Below are positions 9,296 through 17,502 of a stretch of DNA of 50,107 bases, in pieces. The notes under the pieces are model-generated. The model saw nothing but the letters and a program-made list of their open reading frames with translations, was not told the origin of the DNA and ran no database searches. Every line of letters begins with the position of its first letter. Positions within the stretch are counted from its first letter, which is position 1. Position numbers and translations under genes: made by a program. This DNA is from Chloroflexota bacterium (lineage in GTDB: Bacteria > Chloroflexota > Anaerolineae > Aggregatilineales > Phototrophicaceae), in the NCBI GenBank assembly GCA_026707745.1, contig JAPOWG010000080.1, forward strand, positions 1-50,107, in the 5' to 3' direction.

Positions 9296-9325
9296 TCCTC
9301 TGACGAAATTAGACTATAGTAACTA
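9296..9325 (+). promoter_or_regulatory. Promoter of the GntR-type regulator gene
   Basis: TTGACA (9296-9301), 18 bp, then TAGACT (9320-9325); a further TATAGT at 9325-9330 overlaps. A weak inverted repeat, TAAC ... GTTA, near 9331-9346 could be an autoregulatory operator, but it is too short to be certain. Confidence 0.45.
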
Positions 9326-9393
9326 AATTCTTGTTAGATAATCCAAAGCGCTCTTTGAACTGAAGCAACGCCAGATTCGGACTAAGACTTATT

Positions 9394-10113
9394 ATGGATG
9401 ATTCTGCACGTATATTGATACCGACACAAAAACATTCGCTCGCCGACAACGCGACCATGCAGATTCGTCAAGCCATATTAGAAGGTGAACTGGCGCCAGG
9501 CGAGCATTTGCGCGAAGAAGTTCTGGCGGAGATGTTGAGCGTCAGCCGCGGACCCGTGCGCGAGGCGCTAACCCGTCTTGAGCAAGAAGCGCTGGTTGTC
9601 CGAGAGCCCAATCGCGGCGTATTTGTCTGCCAATTGAACCGCAATGATGTCGACGAGGTATACAGCTTGCGCCTGGCATTGGAGAAGTTGGCTGTGCGCC
9701 TGGCGATCGAAACGCCATGTGAGGCTGAACTTAAAGCCATGCAGCAAACCGTTGACCAGATGCGCATGAAGGCTGCGGTCGGCATATCCAGCCACGAAGC
9801 CGCCAAGCTCAACACCGCTTACCATGAACAGTTGTGCGCGGCCAGCGGCCACCGACGTCTCCTGGCCAGTTGGACCAATCTGCGTTCGCAAATCTATCTC
9901 TTTTTGCTGACGCGTTCCGAGCTCAACTCGGAGTTCTTGAAGACGTTCCACGTCATGCACCAGGAAATCCTCGACGCCATAGTCGAGAAAGATGAGACCA
10001 AGGCGACTGCCCTGCTCGAGAAGCACTTTCTCACGGCTTACAACGAGGTCACAGACCACTACAGCCGCTCGGCGGCAGCGAAAAAGTCTGCCGCGCTCAC
10101 AGAAAGTAATTAG
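9394..10113 (+). CDS. GntR family transcriptional regulator, FadR/FCD subfamily
   Basis: The 239-residue protein has an N-terminal winged helix (IRQAILEGELAPGEHLREEVLAEMLSVSRG and PVREALTRLEQEALV, about residues 25-90). An all-helical FCD ligand domain follows (EVYSLRLALEKLAVRLAIE ... AYHEQLCAASGHRRLL ... FHVMHQEILDAIVEKDETKATALLEKHF). Such regulators usually repress catabolic genes until a sugar acid or other carboxylate binds. Its position between dehydratase genes on both sides makes it the likely switch of this locus. The last residues (KKSAALTESN) are encoded within a dispersed repeat also found at 47201 and 17503, so the C-terminal tail may have been acquired from that element. Confidence 0.92.
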   Translation: MDDSARILIPTQKHSLADNATMQIRQAILEGELAPGEHLREEVLAEMLSVSRGPVREALTRLEQEALVVREPNRGVFVCQLNRNDVDEVYSLRLALEKLAVRLAIETPCEAELKAMQQTVDQMRMKAAVGISSHEAAKLNTAYHEQLCAASGHRRLLASWTNLRSQIYLFLLTRSELNSEFLKTFHVMHQEILDAIVEKDETKATALLEKHFLTAYNEVTDHYSRSAAAKKSAALTESN

Positions 10114-10147
10114 CCTTCTCGCCGCATGCACGACGCGGTTTATCAAA
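10089..10147. repeat. Dispersed repeat, copy D (partial)
   Basis: Starting at TGCCGCGCTCACAGAAA, 17 bases are identical to the copy at 47239-47255, and similarity continues through TAGCC-TCTC-GCATG to about 10147. It spans the stop codon of the regulator gene and the start of the following gap. Only the second half of the element is present. Confidence 0.7.
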
Positions 10148-10153
10148 AAGAGT

Positions 10154-10200
10154 TTTGGGCAAGTAGCCCGCGCCACAGGACCTGCCCAAATCCTGTGGCG
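10154..10200 (+). other. Two mutually exclusive perfect hairpins
   Basis: CGCCACAGGA (10171-10180) pairs perfectly with TCCTGTGGCG (10191-10200). The 10-nt loop contains TGCCCAAA (10183-10190), which in turn pairs perfectly with TTTGGGCA (10154-10161). The segment lies between the regulator gene and the dehydratase gene at 10265. No U-tract follows either stem. It may be a conditional RNA switch or a palindromic repeat. Confidence 0.6.
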
Positions 10201-10264
10201 AAGATCAAGAGCCAGCCATTTATTGTTCAAGCGTCGTTGACGCGCGCCGGAAGAGGGCGAACGC

Positions 10265-11434
10265 ATGAAAATCACTGACATTCTCGTGTTTGAATTGACC
10301 GCTCCGCGTGATCCGCAACCGGGGCGCCAGCTACAGTGTATGCCCTTGCATATCTATCCCGATGTGGAACATCCCGATCCGCCAAACAAACCGACGCCCG
10401 GCAGCATCAGCGCAATGTACGTCGAAGTGCAATGTGACGAAGGCCTTTCCGGCATATTTGGTCCCATCGATCGCCATCAAGCCTTTGTCATCAGCAATGA
10501 TCTGCGCGAATTCTTGATCGGACGCGACGCGCTGGCAACGGAATACCTCTACGATCTCATGATACGGCTGAACCGACATGGGCGCTCCGGCCTGTTCATG
10601 ACCGGCGTCAGCGCCATCGACTGCGCGCTATGGGACCTGAAAGGCAAAGCCTGGGAGCAGCCGATCTATCGGCTCTTGGGCGGTCCCACACGCTCCTCCG
10701 CGCCCGCCTATGCCAGCATGTTGGGCTTCTCCATTGAGCCGGAGGAGGCGGCGCGACTTGCGAAAGAATACCAGGCCAAGGGCTTTCAAGCGCAGAAGTG
10801 GTTTTTCCGATACGGTCCGGCCGCGGGCGCGGGAGGCATGGCGAAGAACATAGCGATGGCGCAAGCGGTCCGTGAAGCTGTCGGCCCTGACTATATGCTG
10901 ATGTTCGACGCCTTCATGAGTTGGGATGTAAGCTACGCGACCAAAATGTTGCGAGCGCTGGAATCCGTCAATCCAACCTGGATGGAAGAACCGATTCCAC
11001 CTGAACGCGTCGCCGAGTTCGCCAAGCTGAAGGCTTCAACGCCTGTGCCGATAGCCACTGGCGAACATGTCTATACCCGCTGGCAAAGCAAGGAACTGCT
11101 GGTAAGCGGCGCTGTTGACTACTTGCAGAATGACCCCGATTGGACCGGCGGAATCACCGAACTGGTCAAAATCTGTTCCTTGGCCTCCGCATTTGAGGTG
11201 CCCGTTGTCGCGCATGGCCATTCCTTGCTGTCCGCGCTGCATGTCGCCGGGTCACAGTCGCCGGCTGCGGTGCCGATGGTGGAATACCTGATCAACCATC
11301 AACCGAACAAGCAGTTTTTCCACAGAACCCAGTTCGCGCCGGAGAACGGATCCATCAAACTGCCGGGAGCGCCCGGGCTCGGTATCGAGTTGGACGACGC
11401 CAAAATCGAGAAACGCGTCGCGATCAGCTTTTAG
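10265..11434 (+). CDS. Enolase-superfamily sugar-acid dehydratase (L-rhamnonate dehydratase-like)
   Basis: A 389-residue protein starting MKITDILVFEL. The barrel contains AQKWFFRYGPAAGAGGM, metal ligands in LMFDAFMSWD, WMEEPIPPE and ATGEHVYTR, and a catalytic His in VVAHGHSLLS. The FRYGP-G-G-M segment and the MSWDVSYATKM stretch resemble rhamnonate dehydratase and related hexonate dehydratases, which convert an aldonate to its 2-keto-3-deoxy form. It follows the FadR-type regulator on the same strand and converges with a D-2-hydroxyacid dehydrogenase and an RraA-like protein that could act downstream. The exact substrate is not readable. Confidence 0.85.
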   Translation: MKITDILVFELTAPRDPQPGRQLQCMPLHIYPDVEHPDPPNKPTPGSISAMYVEVQCDEGLSGIFGPIDRHQAFVISNDLREFLIGRDALATEYLYDLMIRLNRHGRSGLFMTGVSAIDCALWDLKGKAWEQPIYRLLGGPTRSSAPAYASMLGFSIEPEEAARLAKEYQAKGFQAQKWFFRYGPAAGAGGMAKNIAMAQAVREAVGPDYMLMFDAFMSWDVSYATKMLRALESVNPTWMEEPIPPERVAEFAKLKASTPVPIATGEHVYTRWQSKELLVSGAVDYLQNDPDWTGGITELVKICSLASAFEVPVVAHGHSLLSALHVAGSQSPAAVPMVEYLINHQPNKQFFHRTQFAPENGSIKLPGAPGLGIELDDAKIEKRVAISF

Positions 11435-11450
11435 ACATAGCCGGCTTGAA

Positions 11451-12413
11451 CTAGTAGCCGGCATCTTTGTCCACTTGACTGCGCAAAGGCAAGTTGCCCG
11501 CGAGCAGTCGACCCAGGTTGTCGCGGAAGATCTCTATGACGTACTGGCCTTCGTGTTGCGTGCCCCCGGCAATATGGGAGGTGATGAGCAGGTTCTCTAC
11601 ATCCCAAAGATAGCTGTCGGCTGGCAAGGGTTCGGGGCGCATCACTTCCAGCGCGGCCGCTCTCAAGCGCTTTTCGCGCAAGGCGCGCGCGACCGCGTCT
11701 TGATCAACGATTCCCCCGCGCGACATGGCCAGCAACATGGCGCTCGGTTTCATCAGGGCGATCTTCTCGGCTGTAATCAGGTTCTCGGTCTGCGGCGTCA
11801 GAGGCAATGCGACTACCACATAATCCGACTCGCGCAACAAGTCGTCGAGGCGGTCCGGCGTCCAAAGCCGGCTGACGTAATCCGGCTTGGGCAGGGTCCT
11901 GATGTCGATCGCCAGGATTTGCATGCCAAAGGCGCGCGCGCGTTCCGCCAGGTGTTGCCCAAATGCGCCGAACCCCAGGATGCCCAGGGTCATGCCGGTT
12001 AGTTCGATGAGAACGGGCCGCAATTCGCTGGCGGACCACTCCCGCGCTTGTTGCCGGAAGACGCTGGTGAGCAATCCGCGGTTGAAGGCGAGCATTGTGC
12101 CGAGCGTACTTTCCGCCAATCCCGGTCCATGAGTGCCGCTGGCGCTGGTAAGCAGCACCTCCCCGGCCGCTAGGTCCGGGATGCTCAAGTATTTGTCGAC
12201 GCCGGAACTGGGCGACTGTATCCATTTGAGCCGCTTCGCCTCCTTGAACAAGTCCTCGGTCATGCTACCGACGAATACCTCGGCATCGCGGATGGCATGA
12301 TTCAAGTCGCCGACGGCCGGGCAATATTCAAATTCGACCTCGGGAAATTGCTCCCGCAGGTCTCCAAGTGCGTCTTCCAGCGACATGATGGTAGGTCCAA
12401 ATAGAACTTTCAC
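11451..12413 (-). CDS. D-2-hydroxyacid dehydrogenase, NAD-binding
   Basis: A 320-residue member of the phosphoglycerate/glyoxylate reductase family. The Rossmann motif is GILGFGAFGQHLAERARAFG. The catalytic Arg is in MSRGGIVD, the Glu in ALEVMRPEPL, and the His in SHIAGGT. It should interconvert a 2-keto acid and a D-2-hydroxy acid with NAD(P)H, for example glyoxylate, hydroxypyruvate or tartronate semialdehyde produced by an aldolase. The RraA-like gene starts about 750 bp upstream on the same strand, with a 56-bp gap between the two genes, so they may be co-transcribed. Confidence 0.9.
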   Translation of the reverse strand: MKVLFGPTIMSLEDALGDLREQFPEVEFEYCPAVGDLNHAIRDAEVFVGSMTEDLFKEAKRLKWIQSPSSGVDKYLSIPDLAAGEVLLTSASGTHGPGLAESTLGTMLAFNRGLLTSVFRQQAREWSASELRPVLIELTGMTLGILGFGAFGQHLAERARAFGMQILAIDIRTLPKPDYVSRLWTPDRLDDLLRESDYVVVALPLTPQTENLITAEKIALMKPSAMLLAMSRGGIVDQDAVARALREKRLRAAALEVMRPEPLPADSYLWDVENLLITSHIAGGTQHEGQYVIEIFRDNLGRLLAGNLPLRSQVDKDAGY

Positions 12414-12469
12414 CCGCTATCCTCCCCTTCGCCTTAGATTGAATTTCTTATGCAAGTCCTGCCTGGAGT

Positions 12470-13159
12470 CTACAGTACGCCGTAGGTTTTGAAGGCTTCT
12501 TCGGCGCTCATGCCCTTCTCGATCGCCGCTTGAACCAGGTTCTCGGTGCGCGCCTTTTCCAAAGCCAGGGACAGCGCTTCATCTTCGAGTTCGCGCGGGA
12601 CCACCAGGACACCGTCGCGGTCGCCGATAATCAGATCGCCCGAACTGACGCTGGCCTGCCCGATCTCGATCGGAATGCGGAAGTCCAAAACGCGACTGCG
12701 CGCGCCGGAATCTTGCGCGTAACAGCCACGCGAAAAGGTGGGAAAGTTCTGCTGAAGCACGCCGTCCGTATCGCGAGAGTAGCCCTCCAGAACAGCGCCG
12801 CGGGCGCCAAGATAGCGCGCGCGCGTCGTCATGATCTCTCCCCAGGTGGCGTACTCGGGCGATCCGCCGGCGCAAACGTAGACCTCGCCAGGCTTGAGAT
12901 CGTCAAGGGCGCGAAAGAGCAAGCCAAAAGGCATGCGCGACCATTCCGTCTGGCCATCCATGACGCCGCCAGGATAGTCCGCCGTGAATACAGTCATGGC
13001 TCTGCCCAAGACGCGCATGTCCGCCCGCAGCGGCTGGATATACGGCGGCAGAAACTGGTGCCGGTATCCAAGGTCGTCCAGGATGTCTCCGATGACGGCG
13101 ACAAACAGTTCGCCCTCAATCAATTGAAAAAGTTCTTCGTCGCTGTTCCAACTAGCCAT
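12470..13159 (-). CDS. RraA family protein (4-hydroxy-4-methyl-2-oxoglutarate aldolase-like)
   Basis: A protein of about 229 residues with the RraA/HMG-aldolase fold. VAVIGDILDDLGYRHQFLP lies near the N-terminus, GGSPEYATWGEIMTTRARYLG follows, and the metal/active-site segment is RGAVLEGYSRDTDGV. The C-terminal GDLIIGDRDGVLVVP is typical. Members include divalent-metal aldolases that release pyruvate or a small aldehyde, and regulators of RNase E. The sugar-acid context favours an aldolase or oxaloacetate decarboxylase role. The start at 13159 is preferred because AAAGGGA lies 5 nt upstream; ATGs at 13162 and 13189 are alternatives. Confidence 0.87.
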   Translation of the reverse strand: MASWNSDEELFQLIEGELFVAVIGDILDDLGYRHQFLPPYIQPLRADMRVLGRAMTVFTADYPGGVMDGQTEWSRMPFGLLFRALDDLKPGEVYVCAGGSPEYATWGEIMTTRARYLGARGAVLEGYSRDTDGVLQQNFPTFSRGCYAQDSGARSRVLDFRIPIEIGQASVSSGDLIIGDRDGVLVVPRELEDEALSLALEKARTENLVQAAIEKGMSAEEAFKTYGVL

Positions 13160-13474
13160 CATTGTCCCTTTGCCATCAAGCCTGAGCATAACGGAAGCGC
13201 CAAAGGCGATGTTTCCGAACCGAAGGCTTTGCCGGAAAACCCAGCCTCGCGCGCATCCAGGTACGAGTCTAGCAAAAAGTAGCAGTTCTGGAACGCTAAG
13301 TCAATCTGGCAGCTACAGATGGGCGCATTTCAATATTTTGGCAATCTAGCACCGAGGGGCGAGCCGGCGCTGCGCTGAGACACTGCTGGCCATCGCCCGC
13401 ACAGTTTTCGTCCAATAGACTGATGATTGGGCAAGTCGTCCTCAAATACCCGGAAGTTGCACTTGACCCGTTTT

Positions 13475-13516
13475 TGCATAACAGTATAGATACAGTATGT
13501 ATAGGGGGGGTACCCC
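13475..13516. repeat. Two-copy element with paired ACAGTAT motifs, copy 1
   Basis: AACAGTATAGATACAGTATG followed by a G-run and TACCCCC. A closely similar element lies at 22611-22653. Each copy contains ACAGTAT twice, 4 nt apart, ahead of GGGGGGTACCC. Confidence 0.75.
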
Positions 13517-13522
13517 CACCCC

Positions 13523-13553
13523 AAGCCCCTCCCCCATAAAGGGAGAGGGGCTT
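13523..13553. repeat. Palindromic repeat (CCTC-CCC-ATAAA-GGGAGAGG type), copy 1
   Basis: AAGCCCCTC pairs with GAGGGGCTT around an inner CCC-ATAAA-GGG. The same hairpin with small changes is at 33134-33164. It belongs to a REP-like class placed in intergenic gaps. Confidence 0.75.
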
Positions 13554-13623
13554 ATGTTGCGGCGTATGTGTTTGGGAGGTTGCGTGGACATCCACAAAAC
13601 CGCAGCGCAGAGGGCACTGTTTC

Positions 13624-13644
13624 GGGCGACATGGTATGTCGCCC
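13624..13644. repeat. Perfect palindrome with 3-nt loop
   Basis: GGGCGACAT - GGT - ATGTCGCCC, a perfect 9-bp stem, followed by CCCAC. Similar GGGCGAC-type hairpins occur at 17604. Confidence 0.7.
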
Positions 13645-13830
13645 CCACGAGTTCCTTGGTAAAGGTGCAGGGATGTTTTGGCGGTGTGGTGTTTTTGGTG
13701 TTCATGGCCGGGCATCAGACGAAGTCGATGCGTATGCGGCCGCCGTGCTGGGCGCCGCCGCGGGTCTCGGCCAGCATGGGACGTGCCAGATATGGGCGGG
13801 CATGCGCGCAGCTTGTCGGGATTAGAGGAG

Positions 13831-14532
13831 CTACCGTTGGCGATTACGGCGCCTTTTGGCAGATTGGCGCGCTTTTTGCTTTGGCTTAGGACGACGCTTT
13901 TTAGCTGTTTGACCGCCTTTACCGGATCGCGCCGGATCTCCTCCTCCGCCATCTGATTGCAGAGGGAGATCCGCCAGCAGCGCTTCCGCTCCCGGCGGGC
14001 CAACCTCAGGCTCTGGATCAGCCCAGACTCCGATTTGCCTCAGCCTCTCCCGCACGCCCATACTTTGAGACGCGCCGGGCATTTCAGGACTTGTGGCTGC
14101 CGGGGGCGGGGGATCCGGCAGGTCATCTTCGTAGATAAATCTCATTCGGTTGGGCTGCTCGGTCTCCAGTTGGGCGTCCGGCGGCAGATCTTCAAAGCTC
14201 TCCTCCAGTCGATGCGCTTGATTGAGCAGGGTTGACAAGGTGTAGGCGAGTTGGCTTAGGGTGACGCCTTTGTGCTCGCCGGATTTGATTATTTTCATGA
14301 TGTCGCGAGAGGTTTCCAACATGTCCCTGAGCAGTTCGAGTTTGATGCTGGCGAAGTGGCGGTATTCCCGGTCTTCGAAGCGGCGTCTGATTTCCCTTTC
14401 GCTGGAGCGCCAGCCCCGCAAGGTTTCGAGCGGGATCTTGAGTCGCTCTTTGACGCGCTGGAAGTCGCCGTCGAGCTGGTCAAGCAGGTTGAGGGCCTTG
14501 ATTCTGGTATCGAGGGTATAGGTTGCTTGCAT
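13831..14532 (-). CDS. Uncharacterised helix-turn-helix protein with basic tail
   Basis: The product of 233 residues is not assigned to a named family. The start at 14532 is fixed by a perfect GGAGG 8 nt upstream; a longer frame to 14724 runs back over the region near the RNase P promoter and is unlikely. Residues 1-50 (LDTRIKALNLLDQLDGDFQR, then RLKIPLETLRGWRSSERE) look like a DNA-binding helix-turn-helix of the transposase or terminase-small-subunit kind. A helical stretch follows (FASIKLELLRDMLETSRDIMKIIKSGE), then a Pro-rich acidic linker (EDDLPDPPPPAATSPE). The C-terminus is very basic (KKRRPKPKQKARQSAKRRRN). A nucleic-acid-binding role is likely. It stands alone next to repeats. Confidence 0.72.
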   Translation of the reverse strand: MQATYTLDTRIKALNLLDQLDGDFQRVKERLKIPLETLRGWRSSEREIRRRFEDREYRHFASIKLELLRDMLETSRDIMKIIKSGEHKGVTLSQLAYTLSTLLNQAHRLEESFEDLPPDAQLETEQPNRMRFIYEDDLPDPPPPAATSPEMPGASQSMGVRERLRQIGVWADPEPEVGPPGAEALLADLPLQSDGGGGDPARSGKGGQTAKKRRPKPKQKARQSAKRRRNRQR

Positions 14533-14710
14533 GGTGTGGCCTCCTTTTTCGGCTATGTCGTAGAAGCATTGTAGCACACATGTTCTATGAAAGCGAGGCC
14601 AAATAGGCGCGTTGGCATTTTTTGCCCGATAGTGGTTGGGAAAAGCGGCATTCGGATTTTTCATTGCCTTCGCGGAACTATTTGGCGTGGGCGCTGCCGC
14701 CGCAAATGCC

Positions 14711-14742
14711 TTGACGAAGACCATCAGGAATTACTGTATAAT
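14711..14742 (+). promoter_or_regulatory. Promoter of RNase P RNA
   Basis: A perfect TATAAT (14737-14742) lies 6 nt before the first P1 base of RNase P RNA. TTGACG (14711-14716) is upstream, but the spacer is 20 bp, longer than ideal, so the -35 assignment is tentative. Confidence 0.6.
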
Positions 14743-14747
14743 GAGAT

Positions 14748-15110
14748 ATCCGGGTTGACCGAGGGAATCGCGGCAGGACAGGAGCCTGTCGAGGAAAGTC
14801 CGCACTCCAAAGGGCAACGATGCCGGCTAACGGCCGGGCAGGGTAACCTGACGGCAAGTGCAACAGAGAGCGGATTGCATCTTCATTGATGCGAGGGTGA
14901 AAGGGTGCGGTAAGAGCGCACCGGCAGCGGCAGCGATGTCGCTGGCCAGGCAAACCCCATCGGGAGCAAGGTGAAGCAGGTGCAGTGGAGCGGCCCGTTC
15001 CCCAGAAAGCACCGGGTACACCGCTAGAGGTCGGCGGTAACGGCGATCCCAGATAGATGATTCCCGCGTCTTTGGCGGACAGAATGCGGCTTATATGGCC
15101 GACCCGGATT
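14748..15110 (+). ncRNA. rnpB: RNase P RNA (bacterial class A-like)
   Basis: This is the catalytic RNA that trims the 5' ends of tRNA precursors. The hallmark conserved blocks are present: GAGGAAAGTCCGCACTCC at 14791-14808 and ACAGAATGCGGCTTAT at 15079-15094, which form the P4 core. The ends close by a perfect P1 helix, ATCCGGGT (14748-14755) with ACCCGGAT (15102-15109). The internal AGGGTGAAAGGGTGCGGTAAGAGCGCACC region matches the specificity domain. The length of about 360 nt is normal. Confidence 0.95.
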
Positions 15111-15112
15111 CA

Positions 15113-15140
15113 AGAACCCCTTGCCAGCGCAAGGGGTTCT
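15113..15140 (+). terminator. Hairpin terminator after RNase P RNA
   Basis: AGAACCCCTTGC pairs perfectly with GCAAGGGGTTCT (12 bp) around a CAGC loop, directly after the P1 helix. No long U-tract follows. It may also serve the converging acetyltransferase gene. Confidence 0.75.
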
Positions 15141-15190
15141 CTGATTCGACCCTGCTTTCAGCACAGGCGCGCGAGCTTGGGATCAAGCTG

Positions 15191-15640
15191 CTAGTCCAGA
15201 TAGTCCGTATATTCGAGCAGGAAATGCTCGAAGCCCAGCGCTCGCCAGAACGCGCCCGCCTCTTCATTCTGGCGGTCGACCCTGGCGCGAATGGCTGTCA
15301 AGTCGCCGATCTTCAATGCCAGCGTCTTGCGCGCCCGTTCGATCAACTGACGTCCGATACCCTGACGACTCCAGGCCCGCGCCACGTGGATTTCGTCTAT
15401 TTCAGCCAGCGTGCCTGTCATGGTCGGGTGCCTTTGCCAGGATACCAGGCAATAGCCGACGGGCGCATCGGTGACCGTCGCTACCAAGGCGCAAGCGCGA
15501 TCGTTGCCGCAATACCCGCTGAACCAGCGTACTTCGTCTTCAGTTGATACCTGTGTTTCTGATTCCCTGGAGAGCCAGTCTCTCCGCAGCGCCAGCACAT
15601 TGTCCAGATCTGCGTCTGTCATTTCTCGTATTGCAAACAT
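15191..15640 (-). CDS. GNAT family N-acetyltransferase
   Basis: The 149-residue protein shows the GNAT fold. The N-terminal IREMTDADLDNVLALRR is followed by the central strand and acetyl-CoA loop IDEIHVARAWSRQGIGRQLIERA, with R-x-x-G-I-G as motif A. GAFWRALGFE near the end is typical motif B. The start has GGAGA upstream. It transfers an acetyl group from acetyl-CoA to an amine; the target is not identifiable. It stands alone, converging with RNase P RNA. Confidence 0.88.
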   Translation of the reverse strand: MFAIREMTDADLDNVLALRRDWLSRESETQVSTEDEVRWFSGYCGNDRACALVATVTDAPVGYCLVSWQRHPTMTGTLAEIDEIHVARAWSRQGIGRQLIERARKTLALKIGDLTAIRARVDRQNEEAGAFWRALGFEHFLLEYTDYLD

Positions 15641-15876
15641 GATTGTCTCCTTCGCTCAAAATGGTATGAAACGCAACCTGCATTCCGAGCGGGGGAGAAC
15701 GCGCTCTCGCTCTTGCCTAATGGAACATCGTTACTCTCAATCCGGCAGTTTCGAATGCCTGAAATGGACTGCCTGTCAGTTTAGTATAATAGGAAATTCG
15801 GCGCGATACGCTGGAACTTGCCGTCACGCCCTCGAAACCCAAAGCTGCGGCAATTGCCGGAAAGGAGCTTTAAGCG

Positions 15877-17334
15877 ATGCGCGAAAGCGATCTACCGAAT
15901 ATCCTTTGGATTTGCACGGATCAGCAGCGCTATGACACGATAGCGGCATTGGGCAACCCCTTTGTCTCGACGCCCAACATCGACAATTTGGCGCGTCAGG
16001 GCGTCGCCTTTGAACGCGCCTATTGTCAAAGCCCGATCTGTACGCCCAGCCGGGCAAGTTTCCTGACCGGCATGTATCCCAGTTCCTTGCGCGTCAATCG
16101 CAATGGCAATCCGCGTTTCCCGGACTTTCCTCCCCTGATCGGCCGACGGCTGGCAGATCGGGGATACGTATGTGGATTGATCGGCAAGCTCCACCTGACC
16201 AGCGCCTACGGGCGTATTGAAGAACGCGCCGATGACGGCTATACATTCTGGCAGTACAGCCACGCCCCGCGCGATGATTGGGAAAATGGGCATGACTACG
16301 CCGAGTGGGTCCGTTCCAAAGGCTTCGATTTGGGAGAGCTGACCAGAGACCCCGCCGGCGTTCCGGCGGACCTCCATCAAACGACTTGGTGCGCCGAGAA
16401 GACGATCGAATTCATCGAAGAGAATCGCGACCGAAACTGGTTTGCCAGCGTCAACATATATGATCCGCATCCGCCATTCAATCCGCCGCGGGCTTATCGT
16501 GATCTCTTCGACCCCGCGCAGGTTAAACCGCCGCTGTTCCGGGAAAGCGACCTGGAACAGCAGCAGAAACTTGAGCGAATCGACTTTCAATCGGCCGCAA
16601 GGCATCCTGACGATCTCGATATCAAGAGTCCCATCTTGCCCCAGTCGCCGACGCCCGGCCTGGCGGAAGCGGACTCCCCGGGAGCGCGTGACGCTGCCAC
16701 GCTAATCGCCGCCTACTACGCCATGATCAAGTTGATAGATGATCAGATGGGGCGCATTCTGGGGGCGCTGGACGCCATGGATCTGCGCCGAGACACCGTC
16801 ATTGTCTTCACGAGCGATCACGGTGAAACGCTGGGCGATCACGGTCTAATTTTGAAAGGCTGCCGTTTTTATGAAGGTTTGGTTAGGGTGCCGCTGATCT
16901 GGTCATGGCCGGGACGCTTCTTGACCGACCTTCGCAGCGACGCTTTGGTCGAACTGACCGATATCGTGCCTACCCTGCTTGATATTGTCGGCGTATCCGC
17001 GCCCGGCTATTTGGTTGGGCATTCGCTCATGTCGATATTGACTGGCGAAGGGAGGCCGCGGCGCCGCGAATATGTCCGCTGCGAATACATTGACGCGCTG
17101 GATTTGCCCGATCATTCGCGAGCGACGATGTATTGCGATGGCGCCTATAAGATCGTGCTCTATCACAGTCTTGGCGTCGGCGAACTCTATGATTTGGCCG
17201 AAGATCCAGGGGAATTCAACAATCTCTGGGACCAGGCGAGCGCCGCTGACCTGCGCGCCGATCTAACTCAACGCGCCTTCGACGCTACAATCTCAACACT
17301 CTACCCCGGCCTCGATCGCCGCGGTCCCATGTAA
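15877..17334 (+). CDS. Sulfatase (formylglycine type)
   Basis: A 485-residue alkaline-phosphatase-fold sulfatase. The N-terminus has LPNILWICTDQQRYDT with a metal-binding Asp. The catalytic signature is CTPSR, with Cys55 as the residue converted to formylglycine. Later metal ligands lie in VIVFTSDHGETLGDHG. No signal peptide is visible, so it probably acts in the cytoplasm on an imported sulfated sugar, choline sulfate or similar ester. A perfect TATAAT at 15785-15790 may be its -10 box, without a clear -35, and GGAGC precedes the start. A formylglycine-generating enzyme must be encoded elsewhere. Confidence 0.92.
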   Translation: MRESDLPNILWICTDQQRYDTIAALGNPFVSTPNIDNLARQGVAFERAYCQSPICTPSRASFLTGMYPSSLRVNRNGNPRFPDFPPLIGRRLADRGYVCGLIGKLHLTSAYGRIEERADDGYTFWQYSHAPRDDWENGHDYAEWVRSKGFDLGELTRDPAGVPADLHQTTWCAEKTIEFIEENRDRNWFASVNIYDPHPPFNPPRAYRDLFDPAQVKPPLFRESDLEQQQKLERIDFQSAARHPDDLDIKSPILPQSPTPGLAEADSPGARDAATLIAAYYAMIKLIDDQMGRILGALDAMDLRRDTVIVFTSDHGETLGDHGLILKGCRFYEGLVRVPLIWSWPGRFLTDLRSDALVELTDIVPTLLDIVGVSAPGYLVGHSLMSILTGEGRPRRREYVRCEYIDALDLPDHSRATMYCDGAYKIVLYHSLGVGELYDLAEDPGEFNNLWDQASAADLRADLTQRAFDATISTLYPGLDRRGPM

Positions 17335-17502
17335 GCTTTGTCCGGTATTGTGGCAAATTCAGTATTTTCACCGCCATACCCGACCGCCAGTGTCGGCGGG
17401 CTGTGTCCAGGCGCCCTACGCGGCCCATCAAGAGGCAAGCGGAGCGTCTCCCACGCAAAACTGGCGACAATAGAACTGATTTCAGACCTGAAAGTCGGTT
17501 GT

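Larger units (their letters stand above)
13160..13830. other. Gene-free, repeat-rich gap
   Basis: No convincing gene is visible over 670 bp; the open frames here have no ribosome sites or family resemblance. The gap holds a two-copy element at 13475, a C/G-rich palindrome at 13523 and another at 13624, listed separately. Confidence 0.6.

Noticed and set aside
10154..10200. H-type pseudoknot
   Set aside because: Both stems could be drawn together, but there would be no nucleotide in the loop that must cross the 8-bp stem, so the two hairpins are more likely alternatives.
13296..14003. Long frames in the gap after the RraA-like gene
   Set aside because: They run through palindromes and repeats, overlap the helix-turn-helix gene antisense, and lack ribosome sites.
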